DNA of 42,754 nt from a virus. The notes beneath the pieces were generated by a model. The model had not been told where the DNA came from, searched no databases, and saw nothing but the letters and a program-made list of their open reading frames with translations. A program made the translations under genes and the position numbers. The stretch is taken from positions 1 through 42,754 of the IMG/VR virus record IMGVR_UViG_3300027742_000016; one strand, given 5' to 3'. Of this stretch, positions 30,690 through 38,679 are shown piece after piece (the first letter of the stretch is position 1; every line of letters begins with the position of its first letter).

Positions 30690-31108
30690 TGGCGATAATA
30701 AATGGGACATATACAGATGAAACGGTAACAAAGTCATATCTGGTTAGAGAATTGTATAATGCGGATTTTTTTTCTGCAAATATCGTAATACAGGCAAAGA
30801 ACGCAAAAAAATGGGTAAACACATATATAGGCAAGGAAGTGGACTTCACAATTGCGGAACTCGCGGAAATCAAGAATGAGGGCATTATTCTTGCTGCTTC
30901 TCAAAGGACCGCCTGTTTAATGGAATTAAAAAGACAAGAACGGAGTGATAAAATATCTGAAGAAACGAAAATAGATTGTGATGCTGCAGAAGCGACATTA
31001 ATCGCATGGTGCCATAATAACGGGATTATACCCGCAAAAGAAAAGAAGGCAGCACTAACAGGAATAAAGATACCATTCGCATATACTGAAGAGGAGTATG
31101 TAATTTGA
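30689..31108 (+). CDS. Head-tail connector-like protein (139 aa)
   Basis: Helical with DETVTKSYLVREL, NAKKWVNTYIGK, a long helix (EGIILAASQRTACLMELKRQ) and a short beta tail, the layout of HK97 gp6/SPP1 gp15-type adaptor proteins. Coupled by overlap with the following tail-terminator-like gene. Confidence 0.6.
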   Translation: MAIINGTYTDETVTKSYLVRELYNADFFSANIVIQAKNAKKWVNTYIGKEVDFTIAELAEIKNEGIILAASQRTACLMELKRQERSDKISEETKIDCDAAEATLIAWCHNNGIIPAKEKKAALTGIKIPFAYTEEEYVI

Positions 31109-31521
31109 AATTCACAGCAATACTTGATGGAATAGAAACTATCCTAAAAGCTGACAACGACACTAAGGATGTCATAAAAGAATATCGAAGATTCATAGTT
31201 GAACATGGCATAAGAGCGACTCCATTTTGTCTTATTAGAAAAGTACATACAGTTTATCGAGAAAGGAATTCAAAAGGAACAATATGGGATGGCGAAATAT
31301 TCGTTGACTTCTTAGGGCAGGCATACGAAATCCAATCCCGGTATCTTGAGATGATTGAGACACTTGATAAGCTCCAGGACAATGCGTATGATGCCTTTAT
31401 GGCTAATCCTTTGTTAGCTGATTCCGTCCGCACAAGCAAAGTCAGTATGTCTGAAAACATTAACATTGATGAGTATTTCGGATTTGAAATTAAGATAGCG
31501 TTTACGGTGATGACAACCTAA
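31105..31521 (+). CDS. Tail-terminator-like protein (138 aa), TTG start
   Basis: Alpha/beta protein of typical tail-terminator size (FTAILDGIETILKAD, TPFCLIRKVHTVY, IWDGEIFVDFLG, FEIKIAFTVM). The TTG at 31105 overlaps the previous stop. It would cap the tail tube at the neck. The fold assignment rests on order and secondary-structure pattern only. Confidence 0.55.
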   Translation: MKFTAILDGIETILKADNDTKDVIKEYRRFIVEHGIRATPFCLIRKVHTVYRERNSKGTIWDGEIFVDFLGQAYEIQSRYLEMIETLDKLQDNAYDAFMANPLLADSVRTSKVSMSENINIDEYFGFEIKIAFTVMTT

Positions 31522-31683
31522 ATGATACCAATAAAGAAGCGCTCGGACAAGGAAATCGAAATAGATCGTCTGACATATCATTTAGAGTTTTCCATGGAGA
31601 TGATAAACGAGAACTTTCCTTCTTTTCATGCGTTTATTACTAAATCCGGAGAAATCCCACAACTACGTATCAAAGAAAAATAA
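31522..31683 (+). CDS. Hypothetical protein (53 aa), paralogue of 19807
   Basis: Shares the KxxSDxEIE and FPxFxxFxxxxxxxPQL pattern with the 62-aa protein at 19807. Starts right after the tail-terminator stop. The TnpB element begins downstream. Function unknown. Confidence 0.55.
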   Translation: MIPIKKRSDKEIEIDRLTYHLEFSMEMINENFPSFHAFITKSGEIPQLRIKEK

Positions 31684-31722
31684 TATTTGATATTTGCTTG
31701 CTTTCTCGGTGGACGTTTTTTA

Positions 31723-31828
31723 CAATTAACAGGCTTTGCTCCAAAAGCCAGTTTTTTCCATGACTTTAGGAGCAAACATCATACTTTAGGAGCAAAAGCT
31801 ACTTTTGGAGCAAAGCCCAATTAACAGG
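31723..31828 (+). mobile_element. MITE-like inverted-repeat element (~95 bp)
   Basis: GGCTTTGCTCCAAAAG (31732-31747) and CTTTTGGAGCAAAGCC (31802-31817) are perfect 16-bp inverted repeats. The block is bordered by an 11-bp direct repeat CAATTAACAGG (31723-31733 and 31818-31828), like a target duplication. Inside, ACTTTAGGAGCAAA occurs at 31763 and 31783, with a related unit at 31801. It could be a non-autonomous element, or the structured left end of the adjacent TnpB element. Confidence 0.55.
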
Positions 31829-31841
31829 AACCTTTATATAC
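31829..31841 (+). promoter_or_regulatory. TATA promoter of tnpB
   Basis: AACCTTTATATACTCT spans about 31829-31844, identical to the promoter of the endonuclease at 20341. The TTG start at 31875 follows GGTGAG at 31863. Confidence 0.65.
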
Positions 31842-31874
31842 TCTGAATACATATATAGTATTGGTGAGAAAACC

Positions 31875-33116
31875 TTGAGAAAAACCATCTTGCTTAATTG
31901 CTTACCGCTTACGGCGAAGAAGAAAGGCATACTTGATAGCTTCTTCTCCGAATTTCTGCACGTACTCAATCTCACTTTTGAGCAACTTCCGAATGCTAAA
32001 TCGTCTAACGAGCTGCATCATCTTACATATTCAAACATCCGCTCCACCTCCTTCCTGTCTTCTGATATTGTGCAAGAAGCCCGTAAAGATGTCTGGGCAA
32101 AAAGGAAGACTGTTAAGAACGGCTTTAAGCGATGCGATATTCGGTTGAATACAAGATGGTTCAAGTTCTTTACGACTAAAAGGGGGACACCATGTTTTAA
32201 GGTTACTTACTCTCCACGCAAGACGTTTGTTATTCCCATTAAGGCAGATAACGGGTTTACACGGTTCAACACATTTATCAAAGATGGATGGATGATTAAA
32301 GCCATATCGCTTCTTGACAATAAGATTGCGGTCTCTATTGAAAAGGCATATCTCGAACCTACTAATAATCGGAGATATGTTGTTGGTGTTGATGTCGGTT
32401 CCGCTACGCTCGCTGCGGTAACGGTTTTTGATACCGAAACTGGGAAGACTGTCAAACAACTTTATCTTGGTAGGGACGTAGCTATTAGACAGAGGGACTA
32501 TCTTAAGAGAAAACAGGTACTTCAAAGCCATGCTGATAGTGGTTCGGAAAACGCTAAGAAGTATCTTAGAAAGCTTAAACGCAAACAGGCGAACTTCGTT
32601 AAGACCAGAAGCGGACAGGTTGCAAAAGACATTATTAACCTTGCTCGCTCTTTTAATGCTTCTATTGCTATTGAGAAACTTAGTATCCAAGGACGACGAC
32701 ATAAGTTCAACAGGAAGACGAACCAGAAGATCAACCATATCCCGTATGCTCAGTTGCGTGAATTCCTTATGTCTAATTGTAACGAGTTTGAAATACCTCT
32801 TGACCAGAAAGACGCTTACCACACTTCCAAATGGTGTCCATATTGTGGTTCGGTGAATCCAGGGCATAGTTCGGTGAATTACGCCCTGTATGTGTGTAAG
32901 AATTGTGGTAAGGTGGTGAATAGCGATAGAAAAGCATCACTTGCTATTGCTATCAAATCGGCACTGGAGCGGGAATATTCTCAAGGTCTCACCACCCTTT
33001 TTACCCAGTTTTCCAGTGCTGGAGTTGTTGTAGACCAGCTTTGGCGTCCAGATGACGAGTTTTGTGTTTTCGCTGTGCGACATATCACTTCTCCGATGGA
33101 AAGCAAACGGCTTTAG
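31875..33116 (+). CDS. tnpB: TnpB RNA-guided nuclease (413 aa)
   Basis: Full-length TnpB/Fanzor-type protein. RuvC-I GVDVG (Asp173), RuvC-II IAIEKLSI (Glu267), zinc finger CPYC ... CKNC (Cys321, 324, 341, 344) and RuvC-III NSDRKASLAIA (Asp351) are all present, so the nuclease is predicted active. N-terminal WED/REC region is normal. It should use an RNA from the element's right end to cut DNA next to a short motif, favouring retention of the element. TTG start. Inserted between the connector and tail genes. Confidence 0.93.
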   Translation: MRKTILLNCLPLTAKKKGILDSFFSEFLHVLNLTFEQLPNAKSSNELHHLTYSNIRSTSFLSSDIVQEARKDVWAKRKTVKNGFKRCDIRLNTRWFKFFTTKRGTPCFKVTYSPRKTFVIPIKADNGFTRFNTFIKDGWMIKAISLLDNKIAVSIEKAYLEPTNNRRYVVGVDVGSATLAAVTVFDTETGKTVKQLYLGRDVAIRQRDYLKRKQVLQSHADSGSENAKKYLRKLKRKQANFVKTRSGQVAKDIINLARSFNASIAIEKLSIQGRRHKFNRKTNQKINHIPYAQLREFLMSNCNEFEIPLDQKDAYHTSKWCPYCGSVNPGHSSVNYALYVCKNCGKVVNSDRKASLAIAIKSALEREYSQGLTTLFTQFSSAGVVVDQLWRPDDEFCVFAVRHITSPMESKRL

Positions 33117-33132
33117 CCGTTGGTAGTTTACA

Positions 33133-33282
33133 TTAGAATGTAAGCGATGCGGACATAAATGGGCGCCGCGCAAAGCGGAAAGACCATTGACATGTCCGAA
33201 CTGCAAATCGCCATATTGGGATAAGGACAAAATAAGGAGGTCTGGTAAATGTTTTTATTATATCTCGGAGAAAAAAGAATAG
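33133..33282 (+). pseudogene. Zinc-ribbon gene decapitated by the TnpB element
   Basis: The frame reads LECKRCGHKWAPRKAERP, then CPNCKSPYWDKDKIR: a complete two-knuckle zinc ribbon whose first residues would normally follow an ATG. No start codon exists between the upstream stop (33124) and the first Cys, and the frame enters straight from the element's right end. It also overlaps the next gene by 34 nt. Probably broken by insertion. Confidence 0.6.
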
Positions 33283-33824
33283 AAGAACATATTGTAACCA
33301 AAGCCGAAGTAGGGAGAGGGTGCTTTTCTTTAAACGAAAAAGCGGAATACGGAAGCGTCTTAGGATTAGCGGATATAGAATATCTGACAATATCAGAATA
33401 TGGGACACAAAAAAGGGAAGATGCCACTAATGAAAACGGAACGGACTATGTTAGTTATGATACGATGGTAACAGGGGATAAGATACAACTGCAGTATGTA
33501 AAATTATTAGAAAAAGAAGAAAGCATAGGGCGGAATGCGGGGTTTGATTTTAAAACGTATTCCCGGGATAATAAATATTTTTCGGCAAGAATGATTATTA
33601 ATTTCAATCAAATGTCACTACTGAATGAACGTTTTGTAGAGATGCTTAAAACAAATAAGAAAATCGAAGTAATAATAGCGGAATCCTTAGAGAAGAAGAC
33701 CAAATATTTTATTTTTGGTTTCGGAAAGTCATATGACGGTCCTGACTTTCTCAATCCAGAAGAACCTTTTGATGAAGTTTATGGTTCTGCGGATTTGGTG
33801 GTGGGTGTAACATGGGGTAAATAG
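33249..33824 (+). CDS. Tail-tube-related protein (191 aa)
   Basis: The segment AEYGSVLGLADIEYL ... NENGTDYVSYDTMVTGDKIQLQYVKL lines up with AEFGSVFVLKED ... NGTEKVQTSAVGTDKMYAYYVDI in the major tail protein at 34135, so the two are distant relatives. AATAAGGAGG precedes the ATG. It could be a second tube, spike or tail-terminator-associated subunit. Confidence 0.6.
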   Translation: MFLLYLGEKRIEEHIVTKAEVGRGCFSLNEKAEYGSVLGLADIEYLTISEYGTQKREDATNENGTDYVSYDTMVTGDKIQLQYVKLLEKEESIGRNAGFDFKTYSRDNKYFSARMIINFNQMSLLNERFVEMLKTNKKIEVIIAESLEKKTKYFIFGFGKSYDGPDFLNPEEPFDEVYGSADLVVGVTWGK

Positions 33825-33973
33825 GAAATACTAAGAAGACGAAGAAAAAGAAAAAGAAATATAAAGAATCGTTTATCGAATGCGTGATAATATCACTATT
33901 ATTTGCTCTAATTCCGTTAATTTTATTTTATTTTATTTTTGTCTCTTCTCCAAAAAATCAATGCGTCCTTTGA
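33821..33973 (+). pseudogene. Possible membrane protein with non-standard start; frame continues after a shift (33939-34067)
   Basis: This region (33825-34134) has no ordinary gene. From ATA at 33821 the frame reads GNTKKTKKKKKKYKESF and then a strong membrane span (IISLLFALIPLILFYFIF), ending at 33973. A second frame (TTG 33939 to TAA 34067) encodes FETYENEIKKWRDND and more. The frames overlap at an A6 run (33952-33957). Either a frameshifted gene, two tiny genes, or decay. The late promoter at 34062 follows. Confidence 0.4.
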
Positions 33974-34061
33974 AACGTATGAGAACGAGATAAAAAAGTG
34001 GCGTGACAATGATCTGGTAAGTTATTGGGTTTTTATGAACGAAATGCAAATGAGAGAAATT

Positions 34062-34081
34062 TTGTAAACGTTCTTTTTATA
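34062..34081 (+). promoter_or_regulatory. Late-type promoter 3 (tail tube operon)
   Basis: TTGTAAACGT (34062-34071) then TTTTTATA (34074-34081). Here the leader is longer (73 nt from motif to ATG) and contains AGAGGAGG at 34111-34118, so this mRNA has a normal ribosome-binding site. Confidence 0.7.
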
Positions 34082-34134
34082 TGTCTTCCTTTCCGAAATT
34101 AGAATTAAAGAGAGGAGGCAAATAAAAAGAAAAA

Positions 34135-34845
34135 ATGTCAGATATAGTAGGAACGGACATTCCCACGGGGGATGAAGTTAAATGGTATCATGGTGGCGTG
34201 CAGATAACGAACGAAGAACTCACGGAAATTGCAGGTGTAATAGAACTCAGCAAGACGGCAGAGTTCGGCAGCGTATTCGTATTGAAGGAAGACGGCACGA
34301 AATCAGACCAGATGCTGGAATTAGCGGCGAACGGAACGGACCCAGCGACAGAAGCAAATGGCACTGAGAAGGTACAGACTTCAGCAGTAGGCACGGACAA
34401 GATGTACGCATATTACGTAGATATAGAAACTTCTGCACTGGTACAGGTAGGCGCATGCAAAGACGTAAAGACATCAATGTCAGTAGATACGAAAGAAGAG
34501 GCAGTGCACGGGCAGGTAACAAAGCTAAAGAAAGTAGGTGCGACATCAAGAACCGCGGATCTGGAGGAACTGGATTACAATGATGATTTCATATCAGCAA
34601 TATTCGGCGACCAAGCAGCAGATACACCAGCATTAGGAGATAAGAAATGGACGGACAACTTCACTGGCGTCAAGAAGATTGCCGTGTTAGTTGGTAAGCA
34701 ATTGCAGAACGCAGTGCTAAAGAAAAAGTATTTCTTGATTGGATGCCAGGCAACAAAGTTAGACCAGGACTTTCCGACGGAGGATTACTATGCGAAATCG
34801 TTCAGCTTCTTAGTGGACTACATGATGTCCGTGGAAATAAAATAG
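34135..34845 (+). CDS. Major tail (tube) protein (236 aa)
   Basis: Beta-rich, with the tube-protein pattern KDVKTSMSVDTKEEAVHGQV then DLEELDYNDDFISAIFGD and a C-terminal FLVDYMMSVEI strand. Own late promoter and strong ribosome-binding site as expected for an abundant virion protein. Located immediately before the chaperones and tape measure. Confidence 0.75.
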   Translation: MSDIVGTDIPTGDEVKWYHGGVQITNEELTEIAGVIELSKTAEFGSVFVLKEDGTKSDQMLELAANGTDPATEANGTEKVQTSAVGTDKMYAYYVDIETSALVQVGACKDVKTSMSVDTKEEAVHGQVTKLKKVGATSRTADLEELDYNDDFISAIFGDQAADTPALGDKKWTDNFTGVKKIAVLVGKQLQNAVLKKKYFLIGCQATKLDQDFPTEDYYAKSFSFLVDYMMSVEIK

Positions 34846-34858
34846 CATAAACAGGAAA

Positions 34859-35209
34859 ATGATATCTAAAGAAGCTTTACGGGGCGCGATAATAGGCTCA
34901 AAGCTATTCGATGAGACAGAAGGTTGCATAGAACTGGACAAAACGCAGCCAAACGATTCGGACATAGGGATAAAAACCATTGTCTTTCTGGATGGCGAAC
35001 GTCAGCCCACATTTATTTATGCGAACGCAAAAGAGGGGTATGTCGAGAGATTAAAGCAAAAGCGCAAATCCGCACAAGGAGATGAATTAGAGACTATTCC
35101 AGACACAAAAGAACCAATCAAAGAAACCGTAAAGGGCGATGTGCTGATATTATTCTGCTCGGTCAAGCTTCTGGAACTGTTGAAACATGACCACAAAAGA
35201 GGATATTAA
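34859..35209 (+). CDS. Hypothetical tail-region protein (116 aa)
   Basis: N-terminal alpha/beta (SKEALRGAIIGSKLFDETEG ... KTIVFLDGERQPTFIYA), basic linker and a hydrophobic C-terminal strand-helix (DVLILFCSVKLLELL). It overlaps the chaperone gene by 23 nt. Perhaps a minor tail or assembly protein. Confidence 0.6.
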   Translation: MISKEALRGAIIGSKLFDETEGCIELDKTQPNDSDIGIKTIVFLDGERQPTFIYANAKEGYVERLKQKRKSAQGDELETIPDTKEPIKETVKGDVLILFCSVKLLELLKHDHKRGY

Positions 35210-35618
35210 CTTAGAAAAGAGGCGGGAAGCACGTCTAAGAAAACTCGCACGGAAGCAAAAAAGCGAGCTTACCATAGCGGAACGGCTCACGTTGAGTGCG
35301 CTGGAACGGATCTGTGATGTTCCATTTAAAGATAGACATGGTGAATTTGTAGTGAAGATGCACACACCACTCAGAAGCGAATACGATGAAATAGTGAGAC
35401 TACAAGGAGAGCTAAAAAGCGGCGCCCCAGAACGAATAGAAAAGGCAAGTAATACTTTTTTCAGGATGTTTGATGCGCTTTGTGTGGATGACAGCTTGGA
35501 TTATGAGTTCTGGAAAACCGGAGCTTACGACCCTATGGACATGATACGACTCATGGACGCATTAACTTCTGAAATGACAGAGAAGGTGCAAGAAGCACAA
35601 TCCTTTCGCAAAAAGTAA
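35187..35618 (+). CDS. Tail assembly chaperone, gpG-like (143 aa)
   Basis: A helical, charged protein immediately upstream of the tape measure, the standard position of gpG. It ends in SFRKK then TAA at a CGCAAAAAG run. An overlapping frame continues without a normal start (35608-35757), as expected for the G/GT frameshift pair that helps load tube subunits on the tape measure. Confidence 0.75.
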   Translation: MTTKEDINLEKRREARLRKLARKQKSELTIAERLTLSALERICDVPFKDRHGEFVVKMHTPLRSEYDEIVRLQGELKSGAPERIEKASNTFFRMFDALCVDDSLDYEFWKTGAYDPMDMIRLMDALTSEMTEKVQEAQSFRKK

Positions 35619-35757
35619 TGCAGGGCAGGCATTATATGATTTGGTCGTACAAACAGGTAAGCTCCCACATGAGTTCGCAGAATGCACACCAGACGAATGG
35701 GAATTTTTAAAGTCGGCATACATGGAACGCCAAATAAGGTTCCGAGGTAAAAGATAA
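35608..35757 (+). CDS. Tail assembly chaperone T-domain, made by +1 or -2 frameshifting
   Basis: The frame reads SNAGQALYDLVVQTGKLPHE and goes on with FAECTPDEWEFLKSAYMERQ, the typical second chaperone part (tG-LP-EF---tP-EW). It lacks an ATG and overlaps the end of gpG. The run AAAAAG at 35610-35615 next to the gpG stop is the likely slip site. Relative to gpG the frame is +1 (equivalently -2), not the -1 used by lambda. A TTG at 35641 is a weaker alternative start. Confidence 0.75.
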   Translation, partial: AKSNAGQALYDLVVQTGKLPHEFAECTPDEWEFLKSAYMERQIRFRGKR

Positions 35758-35758
35758 T

Positions 35759-38647
35759 ATGGCTGTCGGTGGTGGAGTCGGGAAACTACTCATATCAATA
35801 GGGCTTAAGTCTACTGTTAAGGCGGATGGAAAGAGAGTAGAGAAAGAGACCGGAGCGATAGCCAAAGGCATCGAAAAGAAAGGGTTAATGATAGGTGCCG
35901 GGATGACCGCGGTAGGTGTCGGCGCGAAGGTAATGGCAGACAATATCAACAAAAGCTATCTTACGTTTGATTCTGCAATGGCAGAGGTCAAATCCCTCGG
36001 CGGTGTTACAGAAGAGCAGATGGAAATCATGCGCAACAGCGCGATAGGCATTTCAAAGGAACTGCCACTTTCCGCTCAAAATGTCGCCGGTGGTTTCTAC
36101 ATGATGCGTTCTGCGGGCTTTGATGCGGCACGTGTGATAGAAGAGTTACCAGCAATCGCAGAGATGGCAGTCGCAGGTAATCTTGAGATGGCCGATGCAG
36201 TAAACGCAACGACAATGGTATTAGACGTTTACGGCGAAGCGGCTGGCAGCGCGGCGGATATAACGAACGTGCTTATGGGTACGGTGCAAGCGTTCAAAAC
36301 CACCTTGCCAGAACTTCAGGTTCAGCTATCAAAGAACATAGGTGTTGCTGCAAATCTTGGCATATCGTTCGGTGAGCTTGCCGCGATGTCCGGGTTACTG
36401 AAGAAAGATTTTGTGAGTGCAGAAGAGGGAGGCACGGCACTGAAAACCACGCTTCTTCGACTGGTGGATCCTACGGTGTTAGCACAGATGGAAGACATGG
36501 GTGTAAAAGTAACAGACGCAAACGGCGATTTTGTCGGTATGACGTCTTTATTAGAAGGGCTCTCGACAAAACTTGACGAAGCGGGTGGAGACGTGGAACA
36601 GATGGCGATGTTGCAGAAACTATTCGGTGCAGAAGGAGTCAGAGCGGCAATGTCACTGATACGCCAGAAAGACAATTTAAAAGGATATACGGATGCGGTA
36701 AGTTCCGGCACGTCAGTTCAAGAAGCCTTAAACGCGATACTCGGAACTACACAGAGCAAACTCGATATAGCGAATAACAAAATGGAAGCCGCAAAGATAA
36801 CGATGGGCGAGGCGATGGCACCCGCAACGATAGTAACCGCAGAAGCACTGGCAGGTTTCGCAGGTGTTCTTGAAGATATCCCGGGACCGCTTCAGACGGT
36901 CATAGGAGGGGGTCTGCAATTCTCAAAGGCGTTTATAGGTATTGGTCCCTTACTGATGGGAATAAGTGCGGTATACCCGGTGTATACGGCAGCACAGCTT
37001 ACAGCAGCAGCAGCGGGGATGACATTAACGGCAAGTATATGGCATACGACAATCGCGATGCTGGCAAATCCAATCTTCTGGATACCAGCAGTTATAATGG
37101 TTGTGGTCGGTGCTTTATACGTCTTAGAAAAGAAATTCGGTGTCGTAACAAAAGCAGTGGACTTCATGTCAAAAGGTATCAAGAAACTTGTCGGATGGCT
37201 TAAACCCAAACTTGCTCCAGCGATAAATATCGTTCAGAGGGCAGTGGCAATATTCGGTGATAAACTCCTTCTCCTTCTCGGTCCAATCGGCGTAGTGATT
37301 CTCGGTATAAAAAGACTTATAGGATGGTGGAAAAAGAACAGAGACGAGGCGAAAGAGAGCGCAGAAGCGACAGTCGAAGCAGGCGAAGTGATGACCGATG
37401 CAATGAAAGATGTCGAAGAACAAGCTCGGTCAGTAGAAAAGGCGCAATATGATGTAAAAGATGCACAGGAAGAATGGAATGAAGCGATAATAGAATACGG
37501 TGAAGATTCCGATGAGGCAGGGCGGGCGAGTCTGCGATTTAAAGATACGCAGGACGAATTAACCGATGCACAGGATAAGCTAAACGAATCAATCGAAAAA
37601 GGTGGCGATGAAGTTGCCGAGTTTGCAGATGAAGCCGTCAGTAGCTTAGAGCAGATAGCAACAGCCACGGTAATTCCGGAGTTTTCTGATTTATTAGCAC
37701 AGTTTGATGAAGTTGGGAAAAAGCAGAAACTAATAGACGAAACAGTCGCAGATATGGCGAATCTGAGCGAACCAATTAAAGATTATGAACTCGCTTTAAA
37801 GGATGCGGAAAACGCAGAGAAAGACCTTAACGATGCGATAAAGGCAACAGGCGACTTGAAATCCGAAGTGGACACACTCACCGGTGCTTATGAAGACCTT
37901 GAACGTGCAATGAAAAGCATCACTGATTTGAATGAAGACATTGAAGACCAGGGCAGAACGATAGAACATGCGCAGTTCAGATTGGCGGATGCTGAAGAAG
38001 CGTATAGTGAGGCAGTTGAGGAATACGGTGCGGATTCACGCGAAGCTGCGGAAGCCGATTTAGACTTGCGAGATGCAAAAGACAGGCTTGACGATGCGCA
38101 GAAACGACAAAAGAAGATGGAGGGAGAGCTGGGCGAAGCAACTGAAACAAAGGGCGAGATAGAAAAAGAATACAATGTAGATAGCTTAACCGAACTGGGA
38201 AAGCTACTGGAATCTAAACAAACCGAATATAATGCGGCATTATTAGTAGAGGAAACCGCACGAAACGCACATAAACTAGTCATGGATAGAATAGCAGAAC
38301 TGGAAGCAGATGAGCAAATAGCACAATGGAAAAGGGCAAAGGAGTATATAGAAGCTAATCCGGCAAAGGCGAGTGTTGAAATAACAAAATACATCAGAAC
38401 CGTTTCAACGGCAGGTGTAGAAGGGAGCAAACAGTATGGAGGGGTTATAGCGAAAACTGGATTATACATGCTACATAAAGATGAAGTCGTAGTTCCGGCA
38501 TCGGCATCTCCGTCTCCTGCGACATCGGGAATTCCAACCGTTCATCAGGAATTTACAATTTATAATTACAGCGACATAGAAAACTTAGAAAGAAATATCG
38601 CAGAAGCGGTGAATAGAGGGATACATGGAAAATATTCATTACGATAA
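35759..38647 (+). CDS. Tail tape measure protein (962 aa)
   Basis: Longest gene. The N-terminal ~370 residues match the phage TMP domain (MAEVKSLGGVTEEQMEIMR ... ITNVLMGTVQAFKTTLPEL). A hydrophobic zone (~395-460) and further membrane-like spans follow, then a long coiled coil containing two copies of a ~60-aa unit (starting near 551 and 727: VEKAQYDVKDAQEEWNEA and IEHAQFRLADAEEAYSEA). At about 0.15 nm per residue the tail would be near 140 nm, so a siphovirus-like shape is likely. The C terminus carries MLHKDEVVVPA, common in TMPs. Confidence 0.95.
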   Translation: MAVGGGVGKLLISIGLKSTVKADGKRVEKETGAIAKGIEKKGLMIGAGMTAVGVGAKVMADNINKSYLTFDSAMAEVKSLGGVTEEQMEIMRNSAIGISKELPLSAQNVAGGFYMMRSAGFDAARVIEELPAIAEMAVAGNLEMADAVNATTMVLDVYGEAAGSAADITNVLMGTVQAFKTTLPELQVQLSKNIGVAANLGISFGELAAMSGLLKKDFVSAEEGGTALKTTLLRLVDPTVLAQMEDMGVKVTDANGDFVGMTSLLEGLSTKLDEAGGDVEQMAMLQKLFGAEGVRAAMSLIRQKDNLKGYTDAVSSGTSVQEALNAILGTTQSKLDIANNKMEAAKITMGEAMAPATIVTAEALAGFAGVLEDIPGPLQTVIGGGLQFSKAFIGIGPLLMGISAVYPVYTAAQLTAAAAGMTLTASIWHTTIAMLANPIFWIPAVIMVVVGALYVLEKKFGVVTKAVDFMSKGIKKLVGWLKPKLAPAINIVQRAVAIFGDKLLLLLGPIGVVILGIKRLIGWWKKNRDEAKESAEATVEAGEVMTDAMKDVEEQARSVEKAQYDVKDAQEEWNEAIIEYGEDSDEAGRASLRFKDTQDELTDAQDKLNESIEKGGDEVAEFADEAVSSLEQIATATVIPEFSDLLAQFDEVGKKQKLIDETVADMANLSEPIKDYELALKDAENAEKDLNDAIKATGDLKSEVDTLTGAYEDLERAMKSITDLNEDIEDQGRTIEHAQFRLADAEEAYSEAVEEYGADSREAAEADLDLRDAKDRLDDAQKRQKKMEGELGEATETKGEIEKEYNVDSLTELGKLLESKQTEYNAALLVEETARNAHKLVMDRIAELEADEQIAQWKRAKEYIEANPAKASVEITKYIRTVSTAGVEGSKQYGGVIAKTGLYMLHKDEVVVPASASPSPATSGIPTVHQEFTIYNYSDIENLERNIAEAVNRGIHGKYSLR

Positions 38648-38679
38648 CGTTATATAATCTAAAAAATATATTAAATAAA

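Larger units (their letters stand above)
31829..33132 (+). mobile_element. IS200/IS605-family TnpB-only element (IS1341-like), left end uncertain
   Basis: Contains tnpB without tnpA. The right end has the hairpin AACGGCT/AGCCGTT (33106-33112 and 33115-33121) with a TT loop overlapping the tnpB stop, followed by GGTAGTTTAC, a form typical of archaeal IS605-type right ends. The 3' end of tnpB plus this hairpin is where an omega-RNA is expected. The left boundary lies somewhere in 31684-31870; TTTGAT at 31686-31691 could be the target-adjacent motif. The gene after the right end has lost its start codon. Confidence 0.65.

Noticed and set aside
31763-31815. CRISPR-like or iteron array of GGAGCAAA units
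   Set aside because: Only three units with 18-20-bp steps enclosed in a larger inverted repeat; a mobile-element end explains it better.
35619-35697. Alternative -1 frame ORF starting ATG 35618 after the gpG gene
   Set aside because: Its peptide has no tail-chaperone pattern, while the other frame carries the conserved LPHEF and TPDEW signature and reaches the tape measure start.
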